From Pelomonas sp. BJYL3 (GTDB lineage Bacteria > Pseudomonadota > Gammaproteobacteria > Burkholderiales > Burkholderiaceae_C), in the NCBI RefSeq assembly GCF_027257975.1, contig NZ_JANZKX010000005.1, positions 310,001 to 374,000 on the forward strand: a DNA stretch of 64,000 bases, given 5' to 3'. A model generated the notes under the pieces. That model was not told the origin of the DNA. It worked only from the letters and a program-made list of their open reading frames with translations, and made no database searches. Numbering within the stretch: the first letter of the stretch is position 1; each line of letters starts with the position of its first letter. The translations under genes were made by a program, and so were the position numbers. Below are positions 21,801 to 35,601 of the stretch, piece by piece.

Positions 21801-22340
21801 TTCGGCGATCTCACCAGCGCCATCAACACCCTGGAAGACGCCATCCACAAGATCGACCTGGAGACGCGCGACCTGCTGTCCGCCACCTTCAACCAGGTCA
21901 ACGAGCATTTCGGCCGCATGTTCCCCAGCCTCTTCGGCGGCGGCAACGCCAAGCTGGTGATGACGGGGGACGAGATCCTGGACGCCGGCGTGCAGGTCAT
22001 GGCCCAGCCGCCGGGCAAGAAGAACAGCACCATCCACCTGCTCTCGGGCGGCGAGAAGGCGCTGACGGCCATCGCGCTGGTGTTCGCCATCTTCCAGCTG
22101 AACCCGGCGCCCTTCTGCCTGCTGGACGAAGTGGACGCGCCGCTGGACGACGCCAACACCGAGCGCTATGCGCGGCTGGTCGCGCAGATGAGCGCGGGCA
22201 CGCAGTTCCTCTTCATCTCGCACAACAAGATCGCGATGGAGATGGCGGAACAACTGATCGGGGTGACCATGCAGGAGCAGGGCGTGTCCCGTATCGTGGC
22301 GGTGGACATGGAAGCCGCCCTGACCATGGCAGAGAGCTGA
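18828..22340 (+). CDS. smc: Chromosome segregation protein SMC
   Basis: Condensin ATPase that organises and separates sister chromosomes with ScpA and ScpB. 1170 residues, standard. N-terminal half-ATPase with Walker A VGPNGCGKSNIMDAVRW (residues about 25-41), long coiled coil, hinge about 505-650, second coiled coil, C-terminal signature LLSGGEKALTAIALVFA and Walker B FCLLDEVDAPLDDAN. The ATG at 18828 gives the canonical start MRLNSIKLSGFKSFAEPT. No scpA/scpB nearby. It heads the smc-zipA-(CNNM)-ligA block seen in many proteobacteria. Confidence 0.97.
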   Translation: MRLNSIKLSGFKSFAEPTNFQLPGQLVGVVGPNGCGKSNIMDAVRWVLGESKASELRGESMQDVIFNGSGNRRPASRASVELVFSNEDARAGGQWNQFAEIAVKRVLTREGGSSYFINNQPVRRRDVQDVFLGTGLGPRAYAIIGQGTISRIIESKPEELRLFLEEAAGVSKYKERRRETENRLKDTRENLTRVEDILRELNNNLEKLERQAEVAASYRSLQDAGTLKLHQLWFLKHRDAATEQDRVKKEHLDAVNALEARLAELRAVEAELETVRQAHYAAGDELHAAQGRMAEAQLEVSRLEERIRYVVEGRQRVESRLIELQAQNQQWEERAAQAEAELEDIAAKIAEAEEQSEILAAQAEEQAMNLPNHEDAVRAHQARANEQRTQVSQVQQQIQVLAAESRNIDEQNRQLRTRRERLATERQGLTLPDQGRLEELKAQSLDADEQRDLADARLHELQEQVPQLDESRRAAQDDANRQLARQADLSARLEALKALQEKVQTEGKLKPWLAKHGLDGLAGLWTRLHIESGWENALEAALRERMGALEVGRLETVRAFATDAPPARLAFYSPPAAAIANTHETLPRLTDLLRLDDAGLKALLNDWLEGVYTAASMDEALAGRGKLSHGEVIMTREGHAVSQFAVSFYAPDSEAAGLLARAQEIENLGRELRAQTLIADDAKTHLIRAEAAYTEASQRLAAVRREASESQTRAHQLHVELLRLSQQAEAASTRKAQLEDEIAEIDAQSEELQERRMTGEARFEELDLQLADTQERHAQLEEGVIAAERKLAEAREQLRALERRAQESQFAARGLAARRGELQRGIETAGQQIAQNKTSAENLQTELDTLNDAAAQAGLQDALALKMEREQQLAAVRSSYDDLSLRLRRAEEQRLSFERSLEPLRERITKLQLDEQAAQLGGAQYLEQLSAAGVDLEQLARTVEEGEVKLWGLQSEIDRINREIAALGAVNLAALDELTAARERKTFLDSQFGDLTSAINTLEDAIHKIDLETRDLLSATFNQVNEHFGRMFPSLFGGGNAKLVMTGDEILDAGVQVMAQPPGKKNSTIHLLSGGEKALTAIALVFAIFQLNPAPFCLLDEVDAPLDDANTERYARLVAQMSAGTQFLFISHNKIAMEMAEQLIGVTMQEQGVSRIVAVDMEAALTMAES

Positions 22341-22392
22341 TGAGGACTATTGCAGTGGACCGCTTGGCGTGTGAAGTGATGGAGGTCGGGGC

Positions 22393-23463
22393 ATGACGCT
22401 GACCGCAATGCTGGCCATCCTGGGCGGCCTGGTGCTGGCCGCCGTGATTGCCCATGGCGCCTGGACCGCCCGCAAGGCCGGCCCCAGGCGTGCCGACCCG
22501 CCGCAGGAGCCCGGCCTGGGCGAGCGCCAGGAGCCGGGGCTGGGCGAAGCCCGAGCAGCCGTGGGCGAGCCTTTCGCCGAGGACCCGGGCATGGCGGACA
22601 CCGTGCCCATGCCCGGCCGCCACCCGCTGCCGCGCAAGCCTTCGGCCCGGATCGACGCCCTGATCGACGCCATCGCCACCGTCACCGTGGAACTGCCGGT
22701 GAGTGGCGAGATGGCGCTGTCCCACCTGCCCGGCAGCCGCCGCGCCGGCACCAAGCCCTTCCACATCGAGGGCCTCAATGCCGAGACGGGGGACTGGGAG
22801 CTGCCCGCGCCGGGCCAGCGCTACAGCGAGTTCCAGGCCGGCGTGCAGATGGCCAACCGCAGCGGTGCCCTGAACGAGATCGAGTACTCGGAGTTCCTCC
22901 AGAAGGTGCAGGGCTTCGCCGACGGCATCACCGGCTTCCTGCAGGCCCCCGACATGCTGGACGTGGTGTCGCGGGCACGCGAGCTGGACCAGTTCGCCAG
23001 CGAACACGACGCCCAGCTGGCCGTGGTGCTGCGCGCCAAGACGGCCGCCTGGACCCTGGGTTATGTGCAGCAGATGGCCCTGCGCCACGGCTTCGTGCCC
23101 GGCGCCATTCCCGGCCGCCTGGTGCTGCCTGCGGCGGAGGAGGGCGCGCCGCCCGTGCTGCTGCTGAGCTTCGAGCCCCAGGCCGCGCTGGCCGAGGACC
23201 CGGCGGCCAGCAGCCTGCGTGAGCTGACCCTGTCCCTGGACGTGCCCCAGACACCCGAATCCCTGGAGCCCTTCGCCGCCTGGCAGGAGTGCGCCCGCCA
23301 GCTGTCCCGCGACTTCGAGGCCGACGTCTGCGACGACCGGGGCCAGGTCTTGCCCCTGGTGGCCTTCCAGCACATCGGCCAGGAGCTCTCCACGCTCTAC
23401 AAGGCCCTGGCCTCGCGCGACCTGGCCGCGGGCAGCCTGGCGGCGCGGCGGCTTTTCAGCTGA
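22393..23463 (+). CDS. zipA: ZipA-like cell division protein
   Basis: Tethers FtsZ to the inner membrane at the division site. 356 residues. Single N-terminal membrane anchor (about 2-22, MLAILGGLVLAAVIAHGAW), Pro/Glu-rich linker with a duplicated EPGLGE unit (about 38-55), and a C-terminal FtsZ-binding domain (about 215-340) weakly like the E. coli one (YSEFQAGVQMANRSGALNEI; LRELTLSLDVPQTPE). GGAGG precedes the ATG. Location between smc and ligA is the classic zipA position. The FtsZ-binding domain is divergent, so function is inferred partly from context. Confidence 0.87.
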   Translation: MTLTAMLAILGGLVLAAVIAHGAWTARKAGPRRADPPQEPGLGERQEPGLGEARAAVGEPFAEDPGMADTVPMPGRHPLPRKPSARIDALIDAIATVTVELPVSGEMALSHLPGSRRAGTKPFHIEGLNAETGDWELPAPGQRYSEFQAGVQMANRSGALNEIEYSEFLQKVQGFADGITGFLQAPDMLDVVSRARELDQFASEHDAQLAVVLRAKTAAWTLGYVQQMALRHGFVPGAIPGRLVLPAAEEGAPPVLLLSFEPQAALAEDPAASSLRELTLSLDVPQTPESLEPFAAWQECARQLSRDFEADVCDDRGQVLPLVAFQHIGQELSTLYKALASRDLAAGSLAARRLFS

Positions 23464-23518
23464 CCCAGCCGGTAGTGGCAGGACTACACTGGGGGCCCGC
23501 CACTCCTGACGCCCGCCC

Positions 23519-24829
23519 TTGAGCACCAGCCTCCTGCTCATCGCCCTGCTGATCGCCGCCAGCGCCTTCTTCTCGATGGCCGAGCTGTCCCTGGCGGCCT
23601 CGCGCCGCCTGAAGCTGCGCCAGCTGGCCGAGGAAGGGGATGAGCGCGCCGAGCGCGTGCTGCAGGTTCAGGAGCAGCCGGGCCACTACTTCACCGTGAT
23701 CCAGATGGGCGTCAACACCGTCGCCATCCTGGGCGGCATCGTGGGCGAGGGCGCCTTCACGCCACATTTCGCACAGGCCCTGTCCCTCGTGATGGCGCCC
23801 GAGCAGGCGCAGACCCTGGGCTTTGCGGCCTCCTTCGCGGTGATCACTGCGCTGTTCATCGTGCTGGCGGACCTTGTGCCCAAGCGCCTGTCCATGAACG
23901 AGCCCGAGCGCGTGGCCCTGGTGCTGGTCGGGCCCATGCTGGCGCTCGTGAGCCTGCTCAAGCCCCTGGCCTGGGCCTTCAGCAGCCTCACCGAAGGCCT
24001 GATCCGGCTGATGGGCCGGCCGGCCACGCGGGACAACAGCATCACCCATCTCGACATCCTGGCCCTGGCCGAGGCCGGCAACGAGGCCGGCGTGGTGGCC
24101 GATGCCGAGCACCAGGTCATCGAGAACGTCTTCGAGCTGGACACCCGCACGGTGGAAAGCAGCATGACTACCCGCGAGCGCGTGGTCTTCTTCAGCCTGG
24201 ACGACGACGACGCCCTGGTGCGCAACCGCATCGCCGAGGAACCGCACTCCACCTACCTCGTCTGCGACGGCGAGATTGACCAGGTGGTGGGCTATGTGGA
24301 CGCCACCGACCTCTTCCAGCGCGTGCTGCGCGGCGAGCGCATCGAGCTGCGCGGCAGCAGCGGCCTGATCAAGAAGGTGCTGATCGTGCCGGACCGCATC
24401 ACGCTGTCCGAGGTGCTGGCCCAGTTCCGCCAGGCACACGAGGACTTTGCCGTCATCGTGAACGAGTACAGCCTCGTGGTCGGCGTGATCACGCTCAATG
24501 ACGTGATGAGCACCGTGATGGGCAGCCTCGTGAGCCCACACGACGAAGAGCAGATCGTGCGCCGCGAGGACGGCTCCTTCCTCGCCGACGGCATCACGCC
24601 CATCCCCGATGTGCAGCGCGCCCTGGGCCTGGAGGCCTGGCCGCATGCCGGCCAGTACGACACCCTGGCGGGCTTCCTGATGGTGATGCTGCGCCGCATC
24701 CCGAAGCGCACCGACCATGTGCTGTGGGAGGGCTGGCGTTTCGAGGTGATGGACGTCGACAGCCACCGGGTCGACCAGGTCATGATCGCGCGCGACGAAA
24801 GCCCCTCCGCAGGGGGGAGCCTCGGCTGA
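23519..24829 (+). CDS. CNNM/DUF21-CBS membrane protein (PaeA/CorC-like)
   Basis: Inner-membrane protein of the HlyC/CorC family, proposed to move Mg2+ or polyamines; PaeA (YtfL) is a characterised relative. 436 residues. DUF21 domain about 1-180 with membrane helices (LLIALLIAASAFFSMAELSL) and the FFSMAE motif; two CBS domains about 205-325 (TTRERVVFFSLDDDDALVRN; HEDFAVIVNEYSLVVGVITL); CorC_HlyC domain about 345-425. Start is probably the TTG at 23519, which gives the family-typical short N-terminus; no ATG is close. Between zipA and ligA. Confidence 0.88.
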   Translation: MSTSLLLIALLIAASAFFSMAELSLAASRRLKLRQLAEEGDERAERVLQVQEQPGHYFTVIQMGVNTVAILGGIVGEGAFTPHFAQALSLVMAPEQAQTLGFAASFAVITALFIVLADLVPKRLSMNEPERVALVLVGPMLALVSLLKPLAWAFSSLTEGLIRLMGRPATRDNSITHLDILALAEAGNEAGVVADAEHQVIENVFELDTRTVESSMTTRERVVFFSLDDDDALVRNRIAEEPHSTYLVCDGEIDQVVGYVDATDLFQRVLRGERIELRGSSGLIKKVLIVPDRITLSEVLAQFRQAHEDFAVIVNEYSLVVGVITLNDVMSTVMGSLVSPHDEEQIVRREDGSFLADGITPIPDVQRALGLEAWPHAGQYDTLAGFLMVMLRRIPKRTDHVLWEGWRFEVMDVDSHRVDQVMIARDESPSAGGSLG

Positions 24830-27232
<2,403 letters not shown>

Positions 27233-27283
27233 GCCCGGCAGTGCTGGCCCCATGGCGGTATGCGCCGCCGCGGGGCCTCCCGC

Positions 27284-28362
27284 TCAGGCGAAGTCCGAGA
27301 TCATCGACGGCCAGTCGTCCTCGCCGTCGCCGAAGCGCTTGCGGATGCCCTGCACTTCCTCCCAGTGCTCGAAGAAGACCGCCACGCACGCCGGATCGAA
27401 GTGCGAGCCTGACTGGTTGCGGATCCATTTCGATGCGTCCTCGAGCGTCCAGGCCGGCTTGTAGGGCCGGGCCGAGGTCAGCGCATCGAAGACGTCCGCC
27501 ACCGCGACGATGCGGCTGAAGATGGGAATGTCCTCGCCCCGCAGCCGGTTCGGGTAGCCGCTGCCATCGAACTTCTCGTGGTGGCCCAGCGCGATGATGG
27601 CCCCGGCCTGCAGGATCTCCGAGGTGCTGTCCCGCAGGATCTCGTAGCCATAGACAGTGTGCTGCTTCATCAACTCGAACTCGTCCGGCGTGAGGCGCCC
27701 CTGTTTGAGCAGGATGGCGTCGGCCACGCCGACCTTGCCGATGTCATGCAGCGGTGCGGCCACCAGAATCAGCTCCTGGTGCGCCTGGCTCAGGCCCAGG
27801 GCGCGGGCGATGAGATGCGAGTAGTGCGCCATGCGCAGGATGTGGGCCCCGGTCTCGGGGTCGCGGTATTCCGCCGCTCGCGAGAGCCGGATCACCGTTT
27901 CGTGCTCGCGCTGCACGGCCTGCGCCGTGGCCTTGCGCACTTCCTCGGCCAGCCAGGTGGCGCGGTCGGCGAGCTGCCGGCGGGCATCACCCAGCGCGAG
28001 CAGGTTGCTCGCGCGGGCCTCGAACTCGGTGCGGTCCACGGGCTTGGTGAGGAAGTCGGACGCTCCCGCGCGCAGGGCCCGATAGCGCACCTCCTTCTGG
28101 TCATTCGCCGTGACCATCAGGATGGGCACGGTCTCCAGGCCGGGCTTGGCCCGCACCGCCTGGATGAAGTCCAGCCCGTTGAGCAGGGGCATCATGTAGT
28201 CCACGATGATGAGGTCCACGTCCTGCCCGTCCAGCCAGGACAGGGCCTGCACGGCGTCGCCGAAGCTGCACACCTCGCAGCCGCCCAGCCGCTTCACCAG
28301 CGCCTCGAACAGCGCGAGGTTCACCGGCGCATCGTCGACGATCAGTACCTGGCGCTGGCGGC

Positions 28363-28366
<4 letters not shown>
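27284..28366 (-). CDS. Response regulator with HD-GYP c-di-GMP phosphodiesterase domain
   Basis: RpfG-like two-domain regulator. 360 residues. Receiver domain 1-125 with phospho-acceptor Asp56 (LIIVDYMMP) and Lys108 (DFLTKPVD). HD-GYP domain about 150-345 with HDIGK (207-211) and HHEKFDGSGYP (262-272) intact, so phosphodiesterase activity that breaks c-di-GMP to GMP or pGpG is predicted. Its start overlaps the hybrid kinase stop (ATGA). It is the output gene of the FIST-kinase-regulator operon, presumably phosphorylated through the kinase's Hpt domain. Confidence 0.94.
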
Positions 28367-31503
<3,137 letters not shown>

Positions 31504-31510
31504 GCGGCGT

Positions 31511-32653
31511 TCAGGCTTCGGCGATGTGGGTGATGGTCATGGTCTGGTTGTGCAGCCTGCATTCCCGATTGCCGGTGAACGGGCTGATCTCGCCGTTGGA
31601 GTAGAAGCCGGCGATGCAGGCTCCCTGACCGAAGACCTCGGCCACGGCCTCGATCTCCTCGTCCACGCGCCCGCCCATCACCAGCTTGCGGCCCACGCAG
31701 CTGACCAGCAGCGCCAGGCCCTGGCCATCGCCCGCGTGCATGCTGCGCGCCGCCTGCGCCGCGGCCTCGGCGCCCTCGACCAGGGCATCGGTGCCGGCAT
31801 GCATCAGGCGCAGATAGCCCTCCGGATCGATCTCGCCGGCCAGCGTGAGGCTGCCGCTGGCCTCGTCCACGCCGAGGATGGTGCGGATCAGGCCGATCTC
31901 GGTGTGATCGCTGCCCAGCATCGCGAAGGGGAACAGCAGGCCCGAGGCCGGCAGGTCCCGGGCATGCTCGCCGAGGTAGCGCTTGTAGACGTCGAGTGCC
32001 GGCTCGCCATCGAGCTCGTACAGCACGTTGTGCTCGCAGCGCGTCACCTTGCGAGCCGGTCCGAAGGGGGACCAGCCGCCGAAGGAGCCGTGCGAGAACT
32101 GCAGGGCCTCGCCGTAGAGGCCGAGGCACACCAGCTCGTCGCGGTGCACGCCGGACTGGTTCAGCACCCAGGTCTCGGCGAAGGCGGCGGCATCCCCCGC
32201 CAGGCCGCCGGTGATGGGCACCTGCTGGCCCAGCACCTCGGCCATCCCCACGATCAGCGCGCTGCCGTTGATGGCCACGCCCTGGCCCAGCACGATGACG
32301 GCGCGCAGCCCCTCGGCGGGCAGCTGTCGGGCCAGGCGGCGACCGGCCTCGGTGGAGTCCGCCATGCCGGTCAGGCGCGTGGAGACCTGCGCCAGCCGGC
32401 ACCGGTCGAAGCGCACAGCGGTGATGACGCAGCTGTCGTCGGTGACGCCGTCGGCCGAGATCTCGCCCGCCGTGGTGCAGCCCATGCGCAGGGCGTTGGG
32501 AAAGGCGTCCGCCAGGGGCGCTGCCACGCGCTGCAGCCACGCGGCGGAGCCGAAGACCAGCAGCAGGCCGGGCCGGATGGCGCGCAGGGGAGCCAGCGCG
32601 TCGGCGGTCGGGGCACCGGCGCGGGGCCGGAGCGTCAGCTGTTCGACTTGCAT
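31511..32653 (-). CDS. FIST-domain sensor protein, NosP-like candidate
   Basis: 380 residues from the ATG at 32653 (AAAGG eight bases upstream); a GTG three codons earlier is possible. FIST_N about 30-215 (LRMGCTTAGEISADGVTDDS, QVPITGGLAGDAAAFAETWV) and FIST_C about 220-370 (YKRYLGEHARDLPASGLLFP, LALLVSCVGRKLVMGGRVDE, GFYSNGEISP). No signal peptide. FIST proteins named NosP bind heme and nitric oxide and regulate a neighbouring histidine kinase and c-di-GMP enzymes in Pseudomonas, Shewanella, Vibrio and Legionella. The operon here matches that arrangement. Heme binding is not provable from sequence, and other small ligands are possible. Confidence 0.88.
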   Translation of the reverse strand: MQVEQLTLRPRAGAPTADALAPLRAIRPGLLLVFGSAAWLQRVAAPLADAFPNALRMGCTTAGEISADGVTDDSCVITAVRFDRCRLAQVSTRLTGMADSTEAGRRLARQLPAEGLRAVIVLGQGVAINGSALIVGMAEVLGQQVPITGGLAGDAAAFAETWVLNQSGVHRDELVCLGLYGEALQFSHGSFGGWSPFGPARKVTRCEHNVLYELDGEPALDVYKRYLGEHARDLPASGLLFPFAMLGSDHTEIGLIRTILGVDEASGSLTLAGEIDPEGYLRLMHAGTDALVEGAEAAAQAARSMHAGDGQGLALLVSCVGRKLVMGGRVDEEIEAVAEVFGQGACIAGFYSNGEISPFTGNRECRLHNQTMTITHIAEA

Positions 32654-33072
32654 CTCGGGCACCTTTCAGGCCAGCCAGACGATGCTGGAAGTTTTGCATG
32701 GCCTGGCGCGGCCCCGGGGGGGCACTTCCGTTCGGAATGCACGCTTGGGCACGCTGCATGCGCCCGGCGCGCCTCGCCAGAAGCATTCCTGGCCCGCAGG
32801 GGCCTGCGGGCTTCGGGCTCTCCCGCGGCGCAAGGGGCCCGGATGCCGGTGCCCAGCGCCGTCCCGGGCGGCACGATGGCGCAGCCGGCGGCCCTGTGCG
32901 GCTTGAAGGGCTCGCCAGGACGGCCAGGCACCAGCGCAACGCGCAGTCGGGGATCAGGACGGCCAGGGACAGCGCGCAGGCCGACCTGATGGCCCATCTA
33001 CCGGACGCGAGGATGGCGAGTGCTGGTCCCTGTGGCTGGCCGAGCCGTCCAGCCGCAGGGTGCCGAAGCGGC
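32654..33072. other. Intergenic stretch without a convincing gene
   Basis: 419 bases between the FIST start and the DMT-transporter stop. It must hold the leftward FIST-operon promoter. The perfect palindrome TTCCGTTCGGAA at 32726-32737 lies about 75 bases upstream of the FIST start and could be an operator. Open frames here show no family features or ribosome binding sites. Confidence 0.5.
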
Positions 33073-33972
33073 TCAGGCCGCCTGCCGCTGCGGCAGCCTG
33101 AGCACGCCGATGGCCAGGGCCGTGCCCAGCAGCACGATGCCGCAGCCCGCCGCCATGTGCAGGGTGAAGGACTCGCCCAGGAAGACCGCGCCCCACAGCA
33201 CCGCAAAGACCGGGATCAGGAAGGTGACGGACAGCGCGTAGCTGGGCCCCGCCCGCTTCATCAGCCGGAAATAGAGGATGTAGGCCAGGCCGGAGCACAG
33301 CAGGGCCAGGGCGATGGCGCTCAGCCAGGCGGTCTGCCCCGGCATCTGCGCCGGCCATTGCACCGCCGCCGGCAGGGCCAGCAGCAGGGCAGCGAAGGCC
33401 TGGCTGCCGGTGGCCACGGCCAGGGGGCGGGTGTGGCTGAGGTACTTCTTGGTGGCGCTGGCGGCCAGGCCGTAGCAGCAGGTTGCGCCCAGGCAGGCCA
33501 GGATGGCCCAGCCGCTGCCGCCGGGCTTGAAGCTGGCCTGCTCCCAGGCCAGGAAGACCACGCCGCCGAAGCCCACCAGCAGGCCCAGGCGCCGGCCCAG
33601 GTCCAGGCGCTGGCCCAGCCAGATCGAGGCCACCAGGGCGCCCCAGATGGGCGTGGTGGCGTTGAGGATGCTGGACAGGCCCGCCGTGATGGACAGGGCC
33701 GCATAGCTGAAGAAGGCGAAGGGCAGGGCGCTGTTGAGCAGGGCCACCAGCATCAGCGGGCGCCAGTCGCGGCGCAGCTCGTGCAGGCCTTCGCGGCCCC
33801 CCTGACAGGCCAGCAGCGGCAGCAGGAACAGACCCGCGCCCGCCACACGGACAAAGGCCAGGGCCAGGGGCCCGAACGAGGGGGCGCCCAGGCGCAGGAA
33901 GAGGAAGGAGGCGCCCCAGATGGCCGCCAGCAGCGTCAGTTCGGCCACATCGAGCCGGGCGTGGTCTTGCAT
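33073..33972 (-). CDS. EamA/DMT-family membrane transporter
   Basis: 299 residues with about ten membrane helices in two EamA repeats (about 8-140 and 152-290). Motifs include LLAAIWGASFLFLRLGAPSF and the second-repeat ILACLGATCCYGLAASATKK. DMT proteins export amino acids, metabolites or drugs; the substrate cannot be told. Its ATG is four bases downstream of the ada-alkA stop, so the two are probably one transcript. No terminator is seen behind it. Confidence 0.9.
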   Translation of the reverse strand: MQDHARLDVAELTLLAAIWGASFLFLRLGAPSFGPLALAFVRVAGAGLFLLPLLACQGGREGLHELRRDWRPLMLVALLNSALPFAFFSYAALSITAGLSSILNATTPIWGALVASIWLGQRLDLGRRLGLLVGFGGVVFLAWEQASFKPGGSGWAILACLGATCCYGLAASATKKYLSHTRPLAVATGSQAFAALLLALPAAVQWPAQMPGQTAWLSAIALALLCSGLAYILYFRLMKRAGPSYALSVTFLIPVFAVLWGAVFLGESFTLHMAAGCGIVLLGTALAIGVLRLPQRQAA

Positions 33973-33975
33973 GGT

Positions 33976-33986
33976 GTCAGGTCTTG
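33976..33986 (+). repeat. Dispersed GTCAGGTCTTG word over the ada-alkA stop codon
   Basis: Exact copy. Read on the minus strand (CAAGACCTGAC), it supplies part of the last Lys codon, the Thr codon and the TGA stop of the Ada-AlkA gene. Confidence 0.55.
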
Positions 33987-35491
33987 CTTCGCGTGGATCG
34001 GGCCGCGTGGTGCCACAGCTGCAGCACGGCGTAGGAACGGTAGGGGCTGAAGGCCTGGGCGCGCTGGGCCAGGGCCTTGGGGGTGGGCGCGGGCTGGCCG
34101 GGCTCGGTGAGCTGCTGCTTCAGCACGACGTCGCCGGGCGGGAAGAGGTCCGGCGCGCTCCAGCCGCGCATCAGCATGTACTGCGCGGTCCAGGGCCCGA
34201 TGCCGGGCAGGGCCTGCAGCTCGGCCAGCGCTTGCTCCTGCGTGCCCTGCTGGCTCGCATAGGCCAGCGTCGGCCACTGCCGGGCCAGGGTGATCAGAGC
34301 CTGGGCCCGGGTGCGGATGATGCCCAGCTCGGCGATGGCCTCCACCGGCAATTCGGCGATGGCCTCGGGGCGGGGAAAGAGCCGCTGCACCTCGGGCGTG
34401 CGGTGGCCTTCGGGCAGCAGCTCGCCGAAGCGCTCGACGAAGCGCGAGGCCAGGGTGCGGGCCGCCGCCACCGTCACCTGCTGGCCCAGCACGGCGCGCA
34501 CGGCCAGCTCGAAACGGTCCAGGCAGCCGGGCAGGCGCAGGCCGGGCTCCAGCGCGGGCAGGCCCGTGAGCTGCTGGTGGATGGCCTCGGGGGCGGCGTC
34601 CAGGTCCAGCCAGCGGCGCACGAGCGGGATCAGGCTGCCCGCCGCCCCCCACAGCGTGGAGCAGGGCGACAGCAGCACCGTGCTGCGCTCGGGCTGGAAT
34701 CGGACCACCAATCGGCCCACGGCCCAGTGGCCCTGGTGCTGCATGCGCAGGCTGCGGCTGAGCAGCAGCTGGCGGCGGTCCACCTGCTCCACGCCGGGCA
34801 CGGCCCGGGCCTCGAGAAAGGCCAGCAGGGCGTCGACAGCCAGGGGCGGGCGGTAGGCCAGGCGCAGGCCCGGCTCCCCGCAGGCGGTGACGGATGGCGG
34901 CGGCTCGCCCGCCTTGCGCAGGCTGCCCGGCTGCAGGCGGTAGTGCTGGAGGAAGAGGGCGTTGAAGCGCCGCAGGCTGCCGAAGCCCGCGGCCTCGGCC
35001 ACCTCGGCCATGGCCAGGGGGCTGTCCATCAGCAGCTGCTTGGCCAGCAGCAGGCGCCGTGTGTGCAGGAAAGCCAGGGGCGAGACGCCGTGCTCGGCCT
35101 CGAAGATGCGCTGGAGGTGGCGGCTGCTGATGCCCAGCCGCTCGGCCAGGGCGCTGACGTTCTGGCGCGGATCGGCCTCGATCAGCTGCGCGGCCTGCCG
35201 GGCCAGGGTGCGGCTGGCGTCGGTCACGCTCCAGCGCAGGTCCTGGGCCGGCGCGGTCTCGGGGCGGCAGCGCAGGCAGGGGCGGTAGCCGGCGGCCTCG
35301 GCCTGGGCCGCGTTGGCGAAGAAGTGGCAGTTCTCGCGCCGCGGCGTCTTCACCCGGCACACCGGCCGGCAGTAGATGCCGGTGGAGCTCACGCCCACGA
35401 ACCAGAGCCCGTCAAAGCGGGCGTCGCGCGCCAGCAGGGCGGGGTAGCAGTGCTCGGGGCTGAGCTGGGGGCTGGGGGCAAGGCTGGACAT
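33977..35491 (-). CDS. Ada-like regulator fused to 3-methyladenine DNA glycosylase II (AlkA)
   Basis: 504 residues combining alkylation sensing and base excision. N-terminal Ada metal-binding domain about 10-85 with four cysteines (GIYCRPVCRVKTPRRENCHF and YRPCLRCRPE); one of these accepts methyl from DNA phosphotriesters. AraC-type helix-turn-helix pair about 90-190 (NVSALAERLGISSRHLQRIF, AEVAEAAGFGSLRRFNALFL). AlkA N-terminal domain about 210-290. HhH-GPD glycosylase about 310-490 with LPGIGPWTAQYMLMRG and catalytic-type Asp in FPPGDVVLK. The O6-methylguanine methyltransferase domain of classic Ada is absent. Actinobacteria and many betaproteobacteria carry this fusion. Confidence 0.94.
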   Translation of the reverse strand: MSSLAPSPQLSPEHCYPALLARDARFDGLWFVGVSSTGIYCRPVCRVKTPRRENCHFFANAAQAEAAGYRPCLRCRPETAPAQDLRWSVTDASRTLARQAAQLIEADPRQNVSALAERLGISSRHLQRIFEAEHGVSPLAFLHTRRLLLAKQLLMDSPLAMAEVAEAAGFGSLRRFNALFLQHYRLQPGSLRKAGEPPPSVTACGEPGLRLAYRPPLAVDALLAFLEARAVPGVEQVDRRQLLLSRSLRMQHQGHWAVGRLVVRFQPERSTVLLSPCSTLWGAAGSLIPLVRRWLDLDAAPEAIHQQLTGLPALEPGLRLPGCLDRFELAVRAVLGQQVTVAAARTLASRFVERFGELLPEGHRTPEVQRLFPRPEAIAELPVEAIAELGIIRTRAQALITLARQWPTLAYASQQGTQEQALAELQALPGIGPWTAQYMLMRGWSAPDLFPPGDVVLKQQLTEPGQPAPTPKALAQRAQAFSPYRSYAVLQLWHHAARSTRSKT

Positions 35492-35562
35492 GGGCCCATC
35501 TTAGGCGGCCCACCGCTCCGGGGCTGGACGAAATCGGACCTGTGAACGCTGGCCGCGCCGAC

Positions 35563-35601
35563 CTGAAGCGCCGCCCTGAAACGCCGCCCTGAAGCGCCGC
35601 T
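35563..35601. repeat. Three tandem 13-bp units
   Basis: CTGAAGCGCCGCC, CTGAAACGCCGCC and CTGAAGCGCCGCT in direct tandem, just downstream of (and touching) the stop codon of the leftward LytTR regulator at 35601. Probably slippage; no function seen. Confidence 0.7.

Noticed and set aside
19521-22253. Leftward 910-codon frame antisense to smc
   Set aside because: Leu/Gln/Gly-rich mirror of the SMC coiled coil; no recognisable family.
32635-32997. 120-codon leftward frame upstream of the FIST gene
   Set aside because: Arg/Pro/Ala-rich, overlaps the FIST N-terminus out of frame, no ribosome site.
35563-35601. LytTR binding repeats
   Set aside because: The 13-bp tandem units lie downstream of the regulator gene and do not resemble the known spaced LytTR half-sites.
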